Shown: in pieces, positions 24,725 to 35,239 of the stretch
Numbering within the stretch: position 1 is the first letter of the stretch
How the letters are laid out: every line of letters begins with the position of its first letter
Origin: Bombilactobacillus thymidiniphilus
Lineage (GTDB): Bacteria; Bacillota; Bacilli; Lactobacillales; Lactobacillaceae
Length of the DNA: 64,000 nt
Direction: 5' to 3'
Assembly (NCBI RefSeq): GCF_023380245.1
Contig: NZ_CP093365.1
Location: 310,001 to 374,000 of the forward strand
Made by a program: the position numbers and the translations under genes
The notes under the pieces: model-generated
Told to the model about the DNA's origin: nothing
The model's input: only the letters and a program-made list of their open reading frames with translations
Database searches by the model: none

Positions 24725-26130
24725 TTTTTATGCCACCGCGTTCCTTGAGGAGTATCTTCCAAAATAATATCCATCGCTTGCAATTGATCACGTAATTGAT
24801 CGCTCAACGTGAAATTTTTTGCTGCCCGTGCTCGATCGCGCTTTTTGATCAATTCTTCTATTTGTGCATCTAAATTAGACACTGCAGTTAATTCAACACC
24901 AAAAATCTGCACTAATTGACTAAATTTGGTTGCTAATTGCTGAATATTTTGCTGATTCACATTTTTTCGATTACTATAATTATTCAGCAAATGCACAATT
25001 TCAAATAGATCGCTCAACGCATTTTGCACATTAAAATCATCATCCATGTGTTGAATAAACTGCTGTTCAATGTTTTGCAATTCTTGCTCAACAATCGGAT
25101 CAAAAGAAGCTTGTTCGATCTCATCTTGCCGAAATAATAAATTTTTCCAAGCTGTTTGCAAACGTTTCAAATTATCTTGTGCCGTTTGCAAATTAGCCAT
25201 AGAATATTGCAATGGACGCCGATATTGCGTTGAAGATAAGAAAAAGCGCAATACTTGGTGATCAACTTCTTGCAATAATTCATGTACGGTCACAAAATTG
25301 CCCAACGACTTACTCATTTTTTCATTATCTGCGCCAATCGTCACAAAACCGTTGTGCATCCAATAATTAACGAATTTTTGTCCTGTTTGAACTTCACTTT
25401 GAGCAATTTCATTCTCATGGTGTGGAAAAACCAGATCTTCGCCACCCGCATGAATATCAATAGTTGCACCTAAATATTTGGTTGCCATAACTGAACATTC
25501 AATATGCCAACCCGGTCTTCCGGCACCCCATGGTGAATTCCAAGCAATTTCACCAGTTTTAGCTTTTTTCCAGAGTGCAAAATCAATCGGATCTTGTTTA
25601 CGTGCTGTTTCTTGTGCATTAATATGCTGGCTGGCACCATGTTCTAGATCATCAATGTTTTGCCCAGAAAGTTGTCCATAATTAGCAAACTTGCGAGCAC
25701 GATAATAGACATCACCAGCGCTTTCATAAGCCATATCTTTGGCTATTAAATCAGTAATAAATTCAATAATCGCCGTCATATTTTCGGTAGCACGCGGATT
25801 AGCTGTCGCTGGCTCAATATTTAATTGAGCGACATCTTGTTGGTAAGCCGTAATATATTGTTGCGCTAACACCAATGGTTTGAGTTGCTGTTGCTTAGCT
25901 GCTGCAATAATTTTGTCATCGATATCTGTAAAATTAGAAACATATTGCACTTGATATCCACGATACTCCAAATAACGGCGCACAGTATCAAAAGCAGAAA
26001 TAGAACGGGCATTGCCGATATGAATATAGTTATAAACAGTTGGTCCACAAACATACATACTGACTTTTTTGTCTACTTGGGGGATGAACTGTTCTTTGGT
26101 CTTAGTTAAAGTATTGAATATTTTCAGCAT
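24721..26130 (-). CDS. cysS: Cysteinyl-tRNA synthetase
   Basis: Class I synthetase charging tRNA-Cys. Zinc-binding Cys28 lies in [16 protein letters not shown] (HIGN signature), KMSKSLGN is the second signature, and the C-terminal DALR-type region is present. It has 469 residues from ATG 26130, which is preceded by AGAGGTG; a GTG three codons earlier is less likely. A terminator-like hairpin lies between gltX and this gene. Confidence 0.96.
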   Translation of the reverse strand: MLKIFNTLTKTKEQFIPQVDKKVSMYVCGPTVYNYIHIGNARSISAFDTVRRYLEYRGYQVQYVSNFTDIDDKIIAAAKQQQLKPLVLAQQYITAYQQDVAQLNIEPATANPRATENMTAIIEFITDLIAKDMAYESAGDVYYRARKFANYGQLSGQNIDDLEHGASQHINAQETARKQDPIDFALWKKAKTGEIAWNSPWGAGRPGWHIECSVMATKYLGATIDIHAGGEDLVFPHHENEIAQSEVQTGQKFVNYWMHNGFVTIGADNEKMSKSLGNFVTVHELLQEVDHQVLRFFLSSTQYRRPLQYSMANLQTAQDNLKRLQTAWKNLLFRQDEIEQASFDPIVEQELQNIEQQFIQHMDDDFNVQNALSDLFEIVHLLNNYSNRKNVNQQNIQQLATKFSQLVQIFGVELTAVSNLDAQIEELIKKRDRARAAKNFTLSDQLRDQLQAMDIILEDTPQGTRWHKK

Positions 26131-26146
26131 TAACCACACCTCTTAT

Positions 26147-26181
26147 TAAAAAACAGCCTATGATAAATCATATGCTGTTTT
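26147..26181 (-). terminator. Terminator-like hairpin between gltX and cysS
   Basis: On the minus strand AAAACAGCATATGAT pairs with ATCATAGGCTGTTTT and runs into TTTTTT, 20 bases before the cysS start. It may end the gltX transcript or lower readthrough to cysS. Confidence 0.78.
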
Positions 26182-26187
26182 GTGATT

Positions 26188-27681
26188 TTATTTTTCTAGT
26201 TGCTGTAGCGTTTGGGTAATATGCTCCTGAGCTTTTTGGTAACCTAATAATTCAATGGCTTCACCAATTCCAGGACCGTGCATGGATCGCGTGGTAGCAA
26301 TACGTACAGGCATAAATAATTTGCGTCCTTTGACACCTGTTTTAGCGCGTGTTTCTTGAATAGCTTGCATAATTTGTGTCGCTGTAAAACGTGGTAAATT
26401 AGCAATTTCATCCTGGAAAGTTGTTAAAGTTGCCATAGCTTCATCTTTTTCTAATTCAGCCATGGCTTCTTCTGAAAGTTGTACCGGATCTGTAAAGAAA
26501 ATATCCGACAATTCCACAATTTGATCAGTGTAACTCATTTGATCTTTGAATAAAGAAACTAAAGAACGTAGCCATTCTAGTGTTTTGGTATCTAAATCTG
26601 CTGAAGCAATTTTACCAGCTGCCAATAAACTAACAATCGACATATCGGTAATTCGGCTCAAATCTGCCGCTTTCACGTACTGGTTATTGACCCACTCTAA
26701 CTTCTTTTGATCAAAAGCAGCAGGTGACTTGCTGAGTCTCTTAGGATCAAATTGCTTAATAAATTGTTTTTGGTTGAAAATTTCATCTTCCCCAACTGGT
26801 GACCAGCCTAATAATGTAATAAAGTTAAACATTGCCTCTGGCAAATAGCCGCGTTGACGATATTGCTCGATAAATTGCAAAACCGTTTCATCACGTTTAC
26901 TTAATTTTTTGCCTGTTTCACTATTAATAATCAAAGTCATATGCCCAAAAGTTGGTGCTTGCCAACCCAAATAGTCATAAATCATCAATTGCTTGGGCGT
27001 ATTAGCAACGTGGTCATCGCCTCGTAAAACATGAGAAATTTCCATTAAGTGGTCGTCAATCACCACAGCAAAATTATAAGTCGGCATACCATCGCGTTTT
27101 TGAATTACCCAATCACCACCGATTGAATCAGAAGCAAACTGAACATTGCCTTTAACCATATCATTCCATTCAAAGATTTTATTTTCCGGAACTTTGATTC
27201 GAATGACTGGTTTAATTCCTTGAGCCTGCGCTTTTTCAATAGTGGCTTGGCGCTCCTCATCTGTCATACCAGCAAATTCGTTTTCATAATGAGGCATGAC
27301 GCCACGCGCTTTTTGGGCTTCTCGTTGTTGCGCTAATTCTTCTTCAGTCTTATAAGATTCATAAGCTACACCTGCATCTAATAATTGCTGAATATATTTT
27401 TGGTAGATAGCTTGACGTTCAGATTGACGATAAGGACCAAAATCGCCACCAACATCAGGTCCTTCGTCCCAGTCAATTCCTAACCACTTTAAGTTTTCTA
27501 ACTGACTTTGTTCGCCACCAGTTACATTTCTTTTAATATCGGTATCTTCAATCCGAATAACAAAAGTTCCTTTATTATGACGCGCAAATAAGTAGTTAAA
27601 TAGCGCTGTCCGCGCATTACCAATATGCAAATGACCAGTGGGACTTGGTGCATAACGCACCCGAATTTTATTATCAGTCAA
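26188..27681 (-). CDS. gltX: Glutamyl-tRNA synthetase
   Basis: Charges tRNA-Glu and, in organisms lacking GlnRS, also tRNA-Gln. Class I signatures are [21 protein letters not shown] and [12 protein letters not shown]. The 497-residue length is usual. It starts at a TTG nine bases after GAGGA. An extended -10 (TGCTACAAT, 27796-27804) lies about 115 bases upstream. No T-box elements are seen in that leader. Confidence 0.96.
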   Translation of the reverse strand: MTDNKIRVRYAPSPTGHLHIGNARTALFNYLFARHNKGTFVIRIEDTDIKRNVTGGEQSQLENLKWLGIDWDEGPDVGGDFGPYRQSERQAIYQKYIQQLLDAGVAYESYKTEEELAQQREAQKARGVMPHYENEFAGMTDEERQATIEKAQAQGIKPVIRIKVPENKIFEWNDMVKGNVQFASDSIGGDWVIQKRDGMPTYNFAVVIDDHLMEISHVLRGDDHVANTPKQLMIYDYLGWQAPTFGHMTLIINSETGKKLSKRDETVLQFIEQYRQRGYLPEAMFNFITLLGWSPVGEDEIFNQKQFIKQFDPKRLSKSPAAFDQKKLEWVNNQYVKAADLSRITDMSIVSLLAAGKIASADLDTKTLEWLRSLVSLFKDQMSYTDQIVELSDIFFTDPVQLSEEAMAELEKDEAMATLTTFQDEIANLPRFTATQIMQAIQETRAKTGVKGRKLFMPVRIATTRSMHGPGIGEAIELLGYQKAQEHITQTLQQLEK

Positions 27682-27812
27682 AACTAAATTCCTCTTTCTT
27701 AAATAAAGATTACTATTACATCAGCTTAAACACTTTTCCTTAAATGTCAAAACCGAAAAGTCAGCGTTATAATCTTCGCTTTTAGCACATATAAAATTGT
27801 AGCATACTATTA

Positions 27813-29195
27813 TCAATAATTACCAAATACTCTTTTAATCGCTTCATTGACTGTTTTAACACCAACTAATTCAATATCAGGATAATCACGTGCTTGTAAT
27901 TTATTATTAGCTGGCAAATAAATCTTTTGAAAGCCTAATTTCTCTGCTTCTTTAATACGTTGATCAAGCAAATTAACTCGTCTAACCTCACCTGTCAAGC
28001 CGATTTCTCCCACAAAACATTCATCGGCAGCCAAACTTTTGTTTTTGTAGCCGGAAACAATGGCCAAAGCCATAGCTAAATCAATGGCTGGCTCATCTAA
28101 ATGAACACCACCAGTTGCTTTCAAATAGGCATCTTGGTTTTGTAACAAGATATTAGAATGCTTCTCTAAAACCGCCATAATTACAGCAACACGATTATGA
28201 TCTAAACCTGTGGTGGTACGCTTAGCAGTACCATAAAGCGTGGGCGCAGTTAAGGCCTGGATTTCTACCAAAATAGGGCGTGTTCCTTCCATCGAAACGA
28301 CCACGGCAGATCCTGTAGAATCTAACAAACGCTCTTCCAGAAAAATTTCTGATGGATTACTAACTTCTTTCAATCCTTCATTGACCATTTCAAACATCCC
28401 AATTTCATTGGTTGAGCCAAAGCGATTTTTAACGGATCGCAACAAGCGATAATTATAGTGCTCATCACCTTCAAAATACAAAACCGTATCCACCATATGT
28501 TCCAAAATTTTAGGACCAGCAATGGCTCCACCTTTAGTCACATGACCAACCACAAAAACAGTTACTCCTTGTTGCTTAGCAATATTCATTAATTCTGCCG
28601 TTACTTCACGGATTTGCGAAACACTGCCGATTGCCGAAGCCAATTCTGGCTCATTCATTGTTTGAACTGAATCAATTATTAAATAATCAGGTTTTTGGGT
28701 GGCAACAGTGGCGCGAATTTGAGCCATATCTGTTTCTGGATAAAGATACAAATTATCACCAGTTACTTGTAAGCGATTTGCGCGTAACTTAATTTGCGCA
28801 GCACTTTCTTCACCAGAAACATACAAAACTTTGCCACCACTTTGTTCTAATTGTCCGGAAACTTGCAATAATAAAGTTGATTTACCAATTCCTGGATCGC
28901 CACCAATCAAAATCAGTGAACCTTGGACAATGCCACCGCCTAAAACACGATTTAACTCGGGCATACCCGTTTTTACACGTGTTTTTTCATCGTAAACCAC
29001 GTCGCGTAATTTAGTAGGGACATTTTCGGCAGCATTACTATTTTTTTGCCGACTAGGCGTCGCTTTTTTATTAACTGGATGTTCAATTTCTTCAACTAAT
29101 TGATTCCATCCGCCACAATTGGGACAACGCCCCAACATGCGCGGTGAAATATATCCACAATTTTGACAAACAAAACGCGTTTTTACTTTTGCCAT
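27813..29195 (-). CDS. radA: DNA repair protein RadA
   Basis: RecA-like helicase promoting branch migration. An N-terminal zinc finger (FVCQNCGYISPRMLGRCPNCGGW), Walker A GGDPGIGKST, the RadA-specific KNRFG motif and a Lon-like C-terminal domain are all present in 460 residues. It follows the dUTPase by nine bases; dut-radA-gltX is a conserved Firmicutes order. Confidence 0.97.
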   Translation of the reverse strand: MAKVKTRFVCQNCGYISPRMLGRCPNCGGWNQLVEEIEHPVNKKATPSRQKNSNAAENVPTKLRDVVYDEKTRVKTGMPELNRVLGGGIVQGSLILIGGDPGIGKSTLLLQVSGQLEQSGGKVLYVSGEESAAQIKLRANRLQVTGDNLYLYPETDMAQIRATVATQKPDYLIIDSVQTMNEPELASAIGSVSQIREVTAELMNIAKQQGVTVFVVGHVTKGGAIAGPKILEHMVDTVLYFEGDEHYNYRLLRSVKNRFGSTNEIGMFEMVNEGLKEVSNPSEIFLEERLLDSTGSAVVVSMEGTRPILVEIQALTAPTLYGTAKRTTTGLDHNRVAVIMAVLEKHSNILLQNQDAYLKATGGVHLDEPAIDLAMALAIVSGYKNKSLAADECFVGEIGLTGEVRRVNLLDQRIKEAEKLGFQKIYLPANNKLQARDYPDIELVGVKTVNEAIKRVFGNY

Positions 29196-29204
29196 TTTTG
29201 CTCC

Positions 29205-29741
29205 TTACTGACCTGATGAACCAAAACCACCCTTTCGTTGCTGGCTACTTTGCTGATCATCAGTCGTTATTAAATATTTCGTGAAAATGCCCTGACAGAT
29301 GCGCTCACCCTTTCTGATTAAGCGATCTGCAGGCCAAAAATTAGCCATCTGCACAAAAATCTCACCTTCATTATTGTCATTGCCGTAGTAATCAGCATCA
29401 ATCACACCAACTGAATTAGGCAAAATCAAGCCACGTTTTAGTGGACCACTGGAGCGACTGACCAATAGCAAAACTTCGTCAGATGGTAATTTAACTTTCA
29501 AGCCAGTTGGAACTAACACTGGCGTTAGCTCGTTTGCTACTTGCGCTAACAAATCCGAATTGGGCGCCTGTTTATGTCGCGGCATCAAATATTTCAGAAA
29601 ATTAGGTTTAAACATAGCTGGTACTATAAAATCTTCGGCTGCTTCTAAATCATATCCTGCTGCATGTTTTGTCTGCCTTTGAGGTAAATTAATATTTTGA
29701 TTTTGATAACGCGTCACTACTTCAAATTTACGCTCCACCAT
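29205..29741 (-). CDS. dut: Trimeric dUTP diphosphatase
   Basis: Hydrolyses dUTP to dUMP, limiting uracil in DNA. Conserved motifs in order are HAAGYDLEAAED, LLVSRSSGPLKRGLILPNSVGVIDADYYGND, and RKGERICQGIF, with a glycine-rich C-terminal arm (GGFGSSGQ). I start at ATG 29741, eight bases from GGAGG, giving 178 residues. An insertion near 50-75 (FLKYLMPRHKQAPNSD) makes it slightly longer than the common 150-residue forms. Confidence 0.92.
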   Translation of the reverse strand: MVERKFEVVTRYQNQNINLPQRQTKHAAGYDLEAAEDFIVPAMFKPNFLKYLMPRHKQAPNSDLLAQVANELTPVLVPTGLKVKLPSDEVLLLVSRSSGPLKRGLILPNSVGVIDADYYGNDNNEGEIFVQMANFWPADRLIRKGERICQGIFTKYLITTDDQQSSQQRKGGFGSSGQ

Positions 29742-29861
29742 TTTGCTAACCTCCATTAGTCTATTCCAGTAGAATAACATAAATATATGGCTATCCACTG
29801 TACCTATTTTACCTTTTTGGGTTATCATGAAACTAAAATCAGCAAAGTGAGGTCAGCGTTA

Positions 29862-30167
29862 ATGGATATTGATTTAGATAATGGTTTGATTGTACAAAAA
29901 AACGAACAAGATACCCTTATTGGGCAGTTACATTTTACTTTTTTACCCGGCAAAAAAGTACTCAGTATTGATCAAGTATTTGTTGATCCACAGTTTCGTA
30001 ATCAAGGCTGGGCACGCAAGATTTTGCAGGCAAGTATTGATTTAGCTCAAGAAAAAAATTATAAAATTATGCCGGTTTGTCCTTACGCAAAAGCTGTTTT
30101 TAAACATGAAAAAGCATTACAAATTCTATTAGCCACTCCTGAGGTAGATCATAATGAAGCAAAATAG
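29862..30167 (+). CDS. Short GNAT-fold N-acetyltransferase (YjdJ type)
   Basis: 101-residue COG2388-like protein. The acetyl-CoA loop is [22 protein letters not shown], and the C-terminal [15 protein letters not shown] is typical. I start at ATG 29862, nine bases after GAGGT; an earlier in-frame ATG at 29787 lies in the divergent promoter region. The substrate is unknown. It overlaps rpiA by 14 bases. Confidence 0.88.
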   Translation: MDIDLDNGLIVQKNEQDTLIGQLHFTFLPGKKVLSIDQVFVDPQFRNQGWARKILQASIDLAQEKNYKIMPVCPYAKAVFKHEKALQILLATPEVDHNEAK

Positions 30168-30840
30168 ACTCAAACAAGATGCCGGTGTAAAAGCTGTTGA
30201 TTTTATTAAATCCGGCATGACAATTGGTTTAGGAACTGGTTCGACTGTCACTTATTTAGTCGAAGAATTAGGCAAACGCGTGCAATCTGGACAACTGGAC
30301 GTTGATTGTGTAGCTACATCACAGCGAACTTTTGAACAAGCCAGCAACTTAGGCATTAAAATGCACGCATTAAGCGACGTCAACCAAATCGATCTAACCA
30401 TTGACGGAGCTGATGAAATTGATCTGAATTTTCAAGGTATCAAAGGTGGAGGAGCTGCTCAAACTTACGAAAAAATCGTTGCTTTAAACTCGCAAAAAAA
30501 TATTTGGATTGTTGACGAAAGTAAAATGGTTGATCAGCTGGGAGCTTTCCCCTTGCCTTTAGAAGTAGTTCCCTTTGGTTGGAAACAGCTATTTGATCGC
30601 TTGCATAAAGAAAATTTAAATCCTCACTTACGTTGTGATGAAAAACATCAGCCTATTTTAACTGATATGAATAATTACGTAATTGATCTGTATTTACAAA
30701 AAATTATGCATCCACATTTATTGGCTAATTGGTTAAATCAACAAACTGGCATCATCGAACATGGTTTATTCTTAGATTTAGTCAATACGGTCATTGTCGG
30801 GCGCTTATACGGTCCTGAAGCTATTGAAAATGTACGCTAA
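30154..30840 (+). CDS. rpiA: Ribose-5-phosphate isomerase A
   Basis: Interconverts ribose-5-P and ribulose-5-P. Signatures [27 protein letters not shown] and KGGGAA are clear. It has 228 residues. GAGGT precedes the ATG inside the end of the GNAT gene, so the two are cotranscribed. Confidence 0.96.
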   Translation: MKQNRLKQDAGVKAVDFIKSGMTIGLGTGSTVTYLVEELGKRVQSGQLDVDCVATSQRTFEQASNLGIKMHALSDVNQIDLTIDGADEIDLNFQGIKGGGAAQTYEKIVALNSQKNIWIVDESKMVDQLGAFPLPLEVVPFGWKQLFDRLHKENLNPHLRCDEKHQPILTDMNNYVIDLYLQKIMHPHLLANWLNQQTGIIEHGLFLDLVNTVIVGRLYGPEAIENVR

Positions 30841-30913
30841 AGGACTAGTCAAGTCGACGAATTTAAGCTATAGTTAATATTAGCTTTCTTTAATTTTAAT
30901 TTGGAGGTTTATC

Positions 30914-32257
30914 ATGACTCAAGCAATTAAAGCAACCGATTTGGCCAAATTCCAAGCTGATCTGGCACAAGTTCCGGCTGCCAATACTATTCAAAATAGT
31001 GTTACAACTAATGGTATTTATAAGGCTAGTGAAACTTTAGCAGCCAAAGTGGCAATGGATCCCACTTTTTCGATTGATCTAACCACCGGAAAAGTGGCTG
31101 ATCAGCAACGTTCTGGTCTATGCTGGGTCTTTGCAGCTTTAAATACTTTAAGACATCCGATGCAAGCTAAGTTTAAAATCAAAGATTTCGAGCTTTCACA
31201 AGGTTATATGTTTTTCTGGGATAAGTTAGAAAAGTCCAATTATTTCTACGAAAATGTTATCAATACGGCAGACTTAAAAATTGGCGATCGTAAAGTTGAT
31301 TTCTTGATGACAACCCCGCAACAAGATGGCGGACAATGGGATATGGTCTGTGCCCTATTCGAAAAATACGGCGTGGTTCCAAAAAGTGTGATGCCAGATA
31401 CTGCTAGTCGGAGTAACTCTTCAGAATTAAACCAAGTTTTAAATACGAAACTGAGAAAAGATGCCGTACAATTACGCAAATGGTGCGCTGAAGGTATGCC
31501 TGCAACAGAAATTGCTGACCGCAAAGAAAAGATGTTAAGTGAAATCTATCGCATATTGACTTATGCATTGGGACAGCCACCAGTACAGTTTGACTGGTCT
31601 TATCGTGATGATAACAATGAGTTTCATTCCGAAAAAAATATTACCCCACAAGAATTTTATAAGAAATACATTGATCTAAATTTACCTGATTATTTATCCG
31701 TTATTAATGCACCAACTACTGATAAACCATATAATCATGTTTATACCGTGGAACTTTTAGGCAATGTTGTTGATGGACGTCCTGTTCGTCATTTAAATCT
31801 TGATTTGGATACTTTTAAACAAAGTGCTATCAAACAATTGCAATCGGGTGAAGCAATCTGGTTTGGTAGTGATGTTTCACAAATGTCTGATCGCCAGCTA
31901 GGCATTTTAGATACTAATATTTATGATCTAAATGGTTTATTTGGCATTGATCTGGAAATGACTAAAGCCCAACGTTTAGATTACGCTGAAAGCATGATGA
32001 ATCACGCTATGGTCCTTACTGGTGTAGATTTAGACGAAAACGGCAAAGCAACTAAGTGGAAAGTCGAGAATTCTTGGGGCGAAAAAGTTGGTACCAAAGG
32101 CTACTTTGTCATGAGTGATGCTTGGTTTGACCAATTTGTTTATCAATTAGTTATTCAAAGAAAATATCTACCTGAAACCGCACAAAAAGTCTATGACCAA
32201 GAAAAAGATACGCCAAAGGTTTTAGCTCCTTGGGATCCAATGGGTGCTTTAGCATAA
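30914..32257 (+). CDS. pepC: Aminopeptidase C (bleomycin hydrolase family)
   Basis: Cytosolic hexameric cysteine aminopeptidase used by lactic acid bacteria in peptide catabolism. Cys70 lies in QQRSGLCWVFAALN, the histidine in MMNHAMVLTGVDLD, and the asparagine in WKVENSWGE. It has 447 residues and a GGAGG site. A single-gene unit with a strong terminator. Confidence 0.97.
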   Translation: MTQAIKATDLAKFQADLAQVPAANTIQNSVTTNGIYKASETLAAKVAMDPTFSIDLTTGKVADQQRSGLCWVFAALNTLRHPMQAKFKIKDFELSQGYMFFWDKLEKSNYFYENVINTADLKIGDRKVDFLMTTPQQDGGQWDMVCALFEKYGVVPKSVMPDTASRSNSSELNQVLNTKLRKDAVQLRKWCAEGMPATEIADRKEKMLSEIYRILTYALGQPPVQFDWSYRDDNNEFHSEKNITPQEFYKKYIDLNLPDYLSVINAPTTDKPYNHVYTVELLGNVVDGRPVRHLNLDLDTFKQSAIKQLQSGEAIWFGSDVSQMSDRQLGILDTNIYDLNGLFGIDLEMTKAQRLDYAESMMNHAMVLTGVDLDENGKATKWKVENSWGEKVGTKGYFVMSDAWFDQFVYQLVIQRKYLPETAQKVYDQEKDTPKVLAPWDPMGALA

Positions 32258-32259
32258 CG

Positions 32260-32293
32260 AAAACACGCTAGTTAAATAACTAGCGTGTTTTTT
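32260..32293. terminator. Bidirectional intrinsic terminator
   Basis: AAAACACGCTAGTTA pairs with TAACTAGCGTGTTTT around a two-base loop between convergent pepC and aroK. Confidence 0.92.
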
Positions 32294-32766
32294 ATTTGTT
32301 GCACAACTTGTTTTGGGAAACAATGATCCGTAGTAATAATTAAATCTGCCATCTGCTCGTAATAAGCCTGACGTTGCCGTTTTAATGCAGTAATTTGTGC
32401 TTGTGACTTAGCCAAAGGACGTGTAGCAGTAGCATTGATACGCTGCCATAAAGTAGTATTTTGTGCTTCCAATAAAATCACCGATGCAGAATCTTTTTGG
32501 AGCAGTTGGCGATTTTCCTGCAAGCTGCTAGTCCCACCACCTAAGGCTAGTACACCATTTTTAGGCAGTACTTCTTTTAAGGCTTTAGTTTCTAGACTGC
32601 GGAAATATTTTTCACCCGAATCTTGAAAAATAGCCGAAATAGATTTTTGAGCAGTAGCACTAATCAGATGATCCAAATCCCAAAAAGACAATTGCAACTC
32701 TGTCGCTAACAACTGACCAATCGTGGTTTTACCACTGCCCATAAAACCATCTAGAATAATCTTCAT
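32272..32766 (-). CDS. aroK: Shikimate kinase
   Basis: Phosphorylates shikimate to shikimate-3-P. Walker A GFMGSGKTT, the shikimate-binding DLDHLI, and GGGTSS are present. It has 164 residues and overlaps the aroA stop (ATGA). The gene end lies inside the terminator hairpin. With aroA and aroC it gives the last three steps to chorismate. Confidence 0.95.
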   Translation of the reverse strand: MKIILDGFMGSGKTTIGQLLATELQLSFWDLDHLISATAQKSISAIFQDSGEKYFRSLETKALKEVLPKNGVLALGGGTSSLQENRQLLQKDSASVILLEAQNTTLWQRINATATRPLAKSQAQITALKRQRQAYYEQMADLIITTDHCFPKQVVQQIKNTLVI

Positions 32767-34064
32767 AAACGTGCTCCTAGAAGTTTCTTTAAAGTTGTCA
32801 AAAACCGCGGGTAAGAAATAGCAATCGCAGCTTCATTATTTAAGGTTAGCGGAGCATCACTATTTAATGCAGCGATAATCAACATCATACCAATACGATG
32901 ATCGCCGTGACTATCTAAGTGTACATCTTGAATGTGCTTTTTTTTAGTACCATCAATAATCCAACCATCTGGCAACTCTTGGATCACCACCCCTAATTTT
33001 TGCAATTCTTGGGCCACAGTCTTTAAGCGATCACTTTCCTTAAAACGTAATTCTTGTGCGCCATTAATCTGACTCACACCGTCGGCGTGAGCCGCTAATA
33101 AAGCAAGTAATGGCAATTCATCAATCAGCGCAGGAATATCTGATTCCGTCAACTGAATAGGTTGCAAGTGACTTGTTTGTATACTGACATCTCCTCGTGG
33201 TTCACCTGGTGCAGTATGCGGAGTGATAGCTATCCTAGCACCCATTTGCTTTAAAACTGTCAAAATTTTGGTTCGTGTTGGATTTAAACCAACATTTTTA
33301 ATGGTTATTTTAGAATGAGGCGTAATGGCTGCAGCAACTAAAAAAAAGGCCGCTGAAGAAATGTCTCCTGGAACATTGATTGGTTGTCCGACTAGAGTAC
33401 CAGTTGAATCCACAGTAATCGTTTGATTAGTTGCATCGGTTACTAAATTAGCTCCAAATTGTTGCAACATTAATTCTGTATGATTGCGCGTAGGCAGCAA
33501 TTCTTGAATTTTAGTTGTTCCTTGAGCTTGTAAAGCTGCCAAAATTATTGCACTTTTTACTTGCGCACTGGCAACTTTCAATTGTATCGTGGTAGATTTT
33601 AAAGATTGTCCTTCAATAACTAACGGCAAATAGCCCTGATTAGTTGTAATATCTGCTCCTAATTGAGCTAGCGGTTGGCTAACTCGCGCCATCGGGCGTC
33701 GCTTGAGTGAATCATCGCCGTTTAAACGAGCCTTAAAATTACTGCCTGCTAATAATCCTAGCAATAAACGGGTTGTCGTACCGGAATTATTCATTTGTAA
33801 AGTATGAAAAGGTTGTCGTAATCCTGCAAAACCTTGCCCATGAATAATTAACGCTTGTTGATTTTGTTCCATATGCACGCCTAAGTCTTTTAAAGCTTTG
33901 CTGGTCGTTTGGCAATCTTCTCCTGTTGCAAAATTACGCAAAATTGTGGTTCCTTGGGCAACTGCGCCAATCATTAAAGCACGATGGGTAATACTTTTAT
34001 CACCAGGAACTTGTATTTGCCCTTGCAAACCATTAACTGCTTGTAACTTCTGTAAATTTAGCAT
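32763..34064 (-). CDS. aroA: 3-phosphoshikimate 1-carboxyvinyltransferase (EPSP synthase)
   Basis: Adds the enolpyruvyl group of PEP to shikimate-3-P. PGDKSITHRALMIGAVAQG at the N-terminus, LNGDDSLKRRPM, and the C-terminal ESDRLK and DHRIGM blocks are intact. The protein has 433 residues from ATG 34064, which overlaps the aroC stop codon. Confidence 0.96.
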   Translation of the reverse strand: MLNLQKLQAVNGLQGQIQVPGDKSITHRALMIGAVAQGTTILRNFATGEDCQTTSKALKDLGVHMEQNQQALIIHGQGFAGLRQPFHTLQMNNSGTTTRLLLGLLAGSNFKARLNGDDSLKRRPMARVSQPLAQLGADITTNQGYLPLVIEGQSLKSTTIQLKVASAQVKSAIILAALQAQGTTKIQELLPTRNHTELMLQQFGANLVTDATNQTITVDSTGTLVGQPINVPGDISSAAFFLVAAAITPHSKITIKNVGLNPTRTKILTVLKQMGARIAITPHTAPGEPRGDVSIQTSHLQPIQLTESDIPALIDELPLLALLAAHADGVSQINGAQELRFKESDRLKTVAQELQKLGVVIQELPDGWIIDGTKKKHIQDVHLDSHGDHRIGMMLIIAALNSDAPLTLNNEAAIAISYPRFLTTLKKLLGARL

Positions 34065-35230
34065 CAATATTCCTGCAATTCTTGGCGATAAGCGGCTACT
34101 TGTTCTTTTAAACGTGTCATATTAGAACCATCGAAAGTTTCAGTGATGATCTGGGCTAATTCGATAGCCACAACACTAGCTACAACAATTGAGGCAGGCA
34201 CAATTGCCGTAGTATCCGAACGCTCTACATTAGCTTTTTGAACCTCTTTAGTCAAAATATTAACTGAGGGTAGCGCACGATATAAAGTAGGTAGTGGCTT
34301 CATAGCGGCATTGATAACTAATGACTGCCCGTTGGTCATGCCTCCTTCAAAGCCGCCTAAATGATTACTCAAACGTCCCCAACCTTTATTTTGATCATAA
34401 CAAATGGCATCCATTACTTGGCTGCCAAGCTGCTGACTGCCAGCAAAACCTTGGCCAAAGCTTACTCCTTTGATCGCATTTACACCCATGACTGCACCAG
34501 CCAGTTTAGCATCTAATTTAGTATCCCAACTTGTGTAACTTCCCAAACCAGCAGGTACATTTTCAACGACAACGCGGACAACTCCCCCCACTGTATCACC
34601 ATCTTTTTTGGCTGTATCAATCAATTCATGAATTTCTTCCACTTTCGTCTGATCTAAAATACGCAAGTCATTTTGGCTAAGTAAATCTCGCATAATAGTA
34701 ATCGGTGGCAACTCTTCCAAACTAGCATTAACATTGCCTACTTGTTGAACATACCCTACTATATCAATATCAAGCTGCGCTAATAATTGCTGACAAATAT
34801 TACCAATGGCTACACGCATCGCCGTTTCTCGTGCTGAAGAACGCTCCAAAACATTACGTAAATCACGCTGGCGATACTTCATACCACCAACTAAATCGGC
34901 ATGTCCTGGACGCGGACGTGTCACTTGCCGCAAAGTATTTCGCTCATTAGCCGGCTGAAGCGGATCCATATTGTCTTGCCAATGTGCAAAATCTTTATTC
35001 AAAATTGTTAAAGCTAGTGGCGATCCTAATGTAACTGAGTGTCGCAAACCACCAACAATTTTAACTTGATCATGCTCAATTTTTTGGCGATTACCACGGC
35101 CGTAACCGCCTTGTCGCGCTGTCAAAGCAGCATTAATTTGTGCTACATCAATCTCTAAACCGGCAGGCAAGCCATTAATAATCCCCGTCAGCTGCGGTCC
35201 ATGAGATTCTCCTGCTGTCATGTAAAACAA
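34064..35230 (-). CDS. aroC: Chorismate synthase
   Basis: FMN-dependent last step of the shikimate pathway. TAGESHGPQLTGIINGLPAG, the RPGHADL segment and RSSARETA are diagnostic. It starts at TTG 35230 behind GTAGGT, giving MFYMTAGESHG in line with the family; the ATG three codons later has no ribosome site. It has 388 residues. Confidence 0.96.
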   Translation of the reverse strand: MFYMTAGESHGPQLTGIINGLPAGLEIDVAQINAALTARQGGYGRGNRQKIEHDQVKIVGGLRHSVTLGSPLALTILNKDFAHWQDNMDPLQPANERNTLRQVTRPRPGHADLVGGMKYRQRDLRNVLERSSARETAMRVAIGNICQQLLAQLDIDIVGYVQQVGNVNASLEELPPITIMRDLLSQNDLRILDQTKVEEIHELIDTAKKDGDTVGGVVRVVVENVPAGLGSYTSWDTKLDAKLAGAVMGVNAIKGVSFGQGFAGSQQLGSQVMDAICYDQNKGWGRLSNHLGGFEGGMTNGQSLVINAAMKPLPTLYRALPSVNILTKEVQKANVERSDTTAIVPASIVVASVVAIELAQIITETFDGSNMTRLKEQVAAYRQELQEY

Positions 35231-35239
35231 TATTTATAC

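Noticed and set aside
27682-27812. T-box leader before gltX
   Set aside because: No specifier-loop architecture or conserved T-box sequence; only a weak ACTTTTC/GAAAAGT stem.
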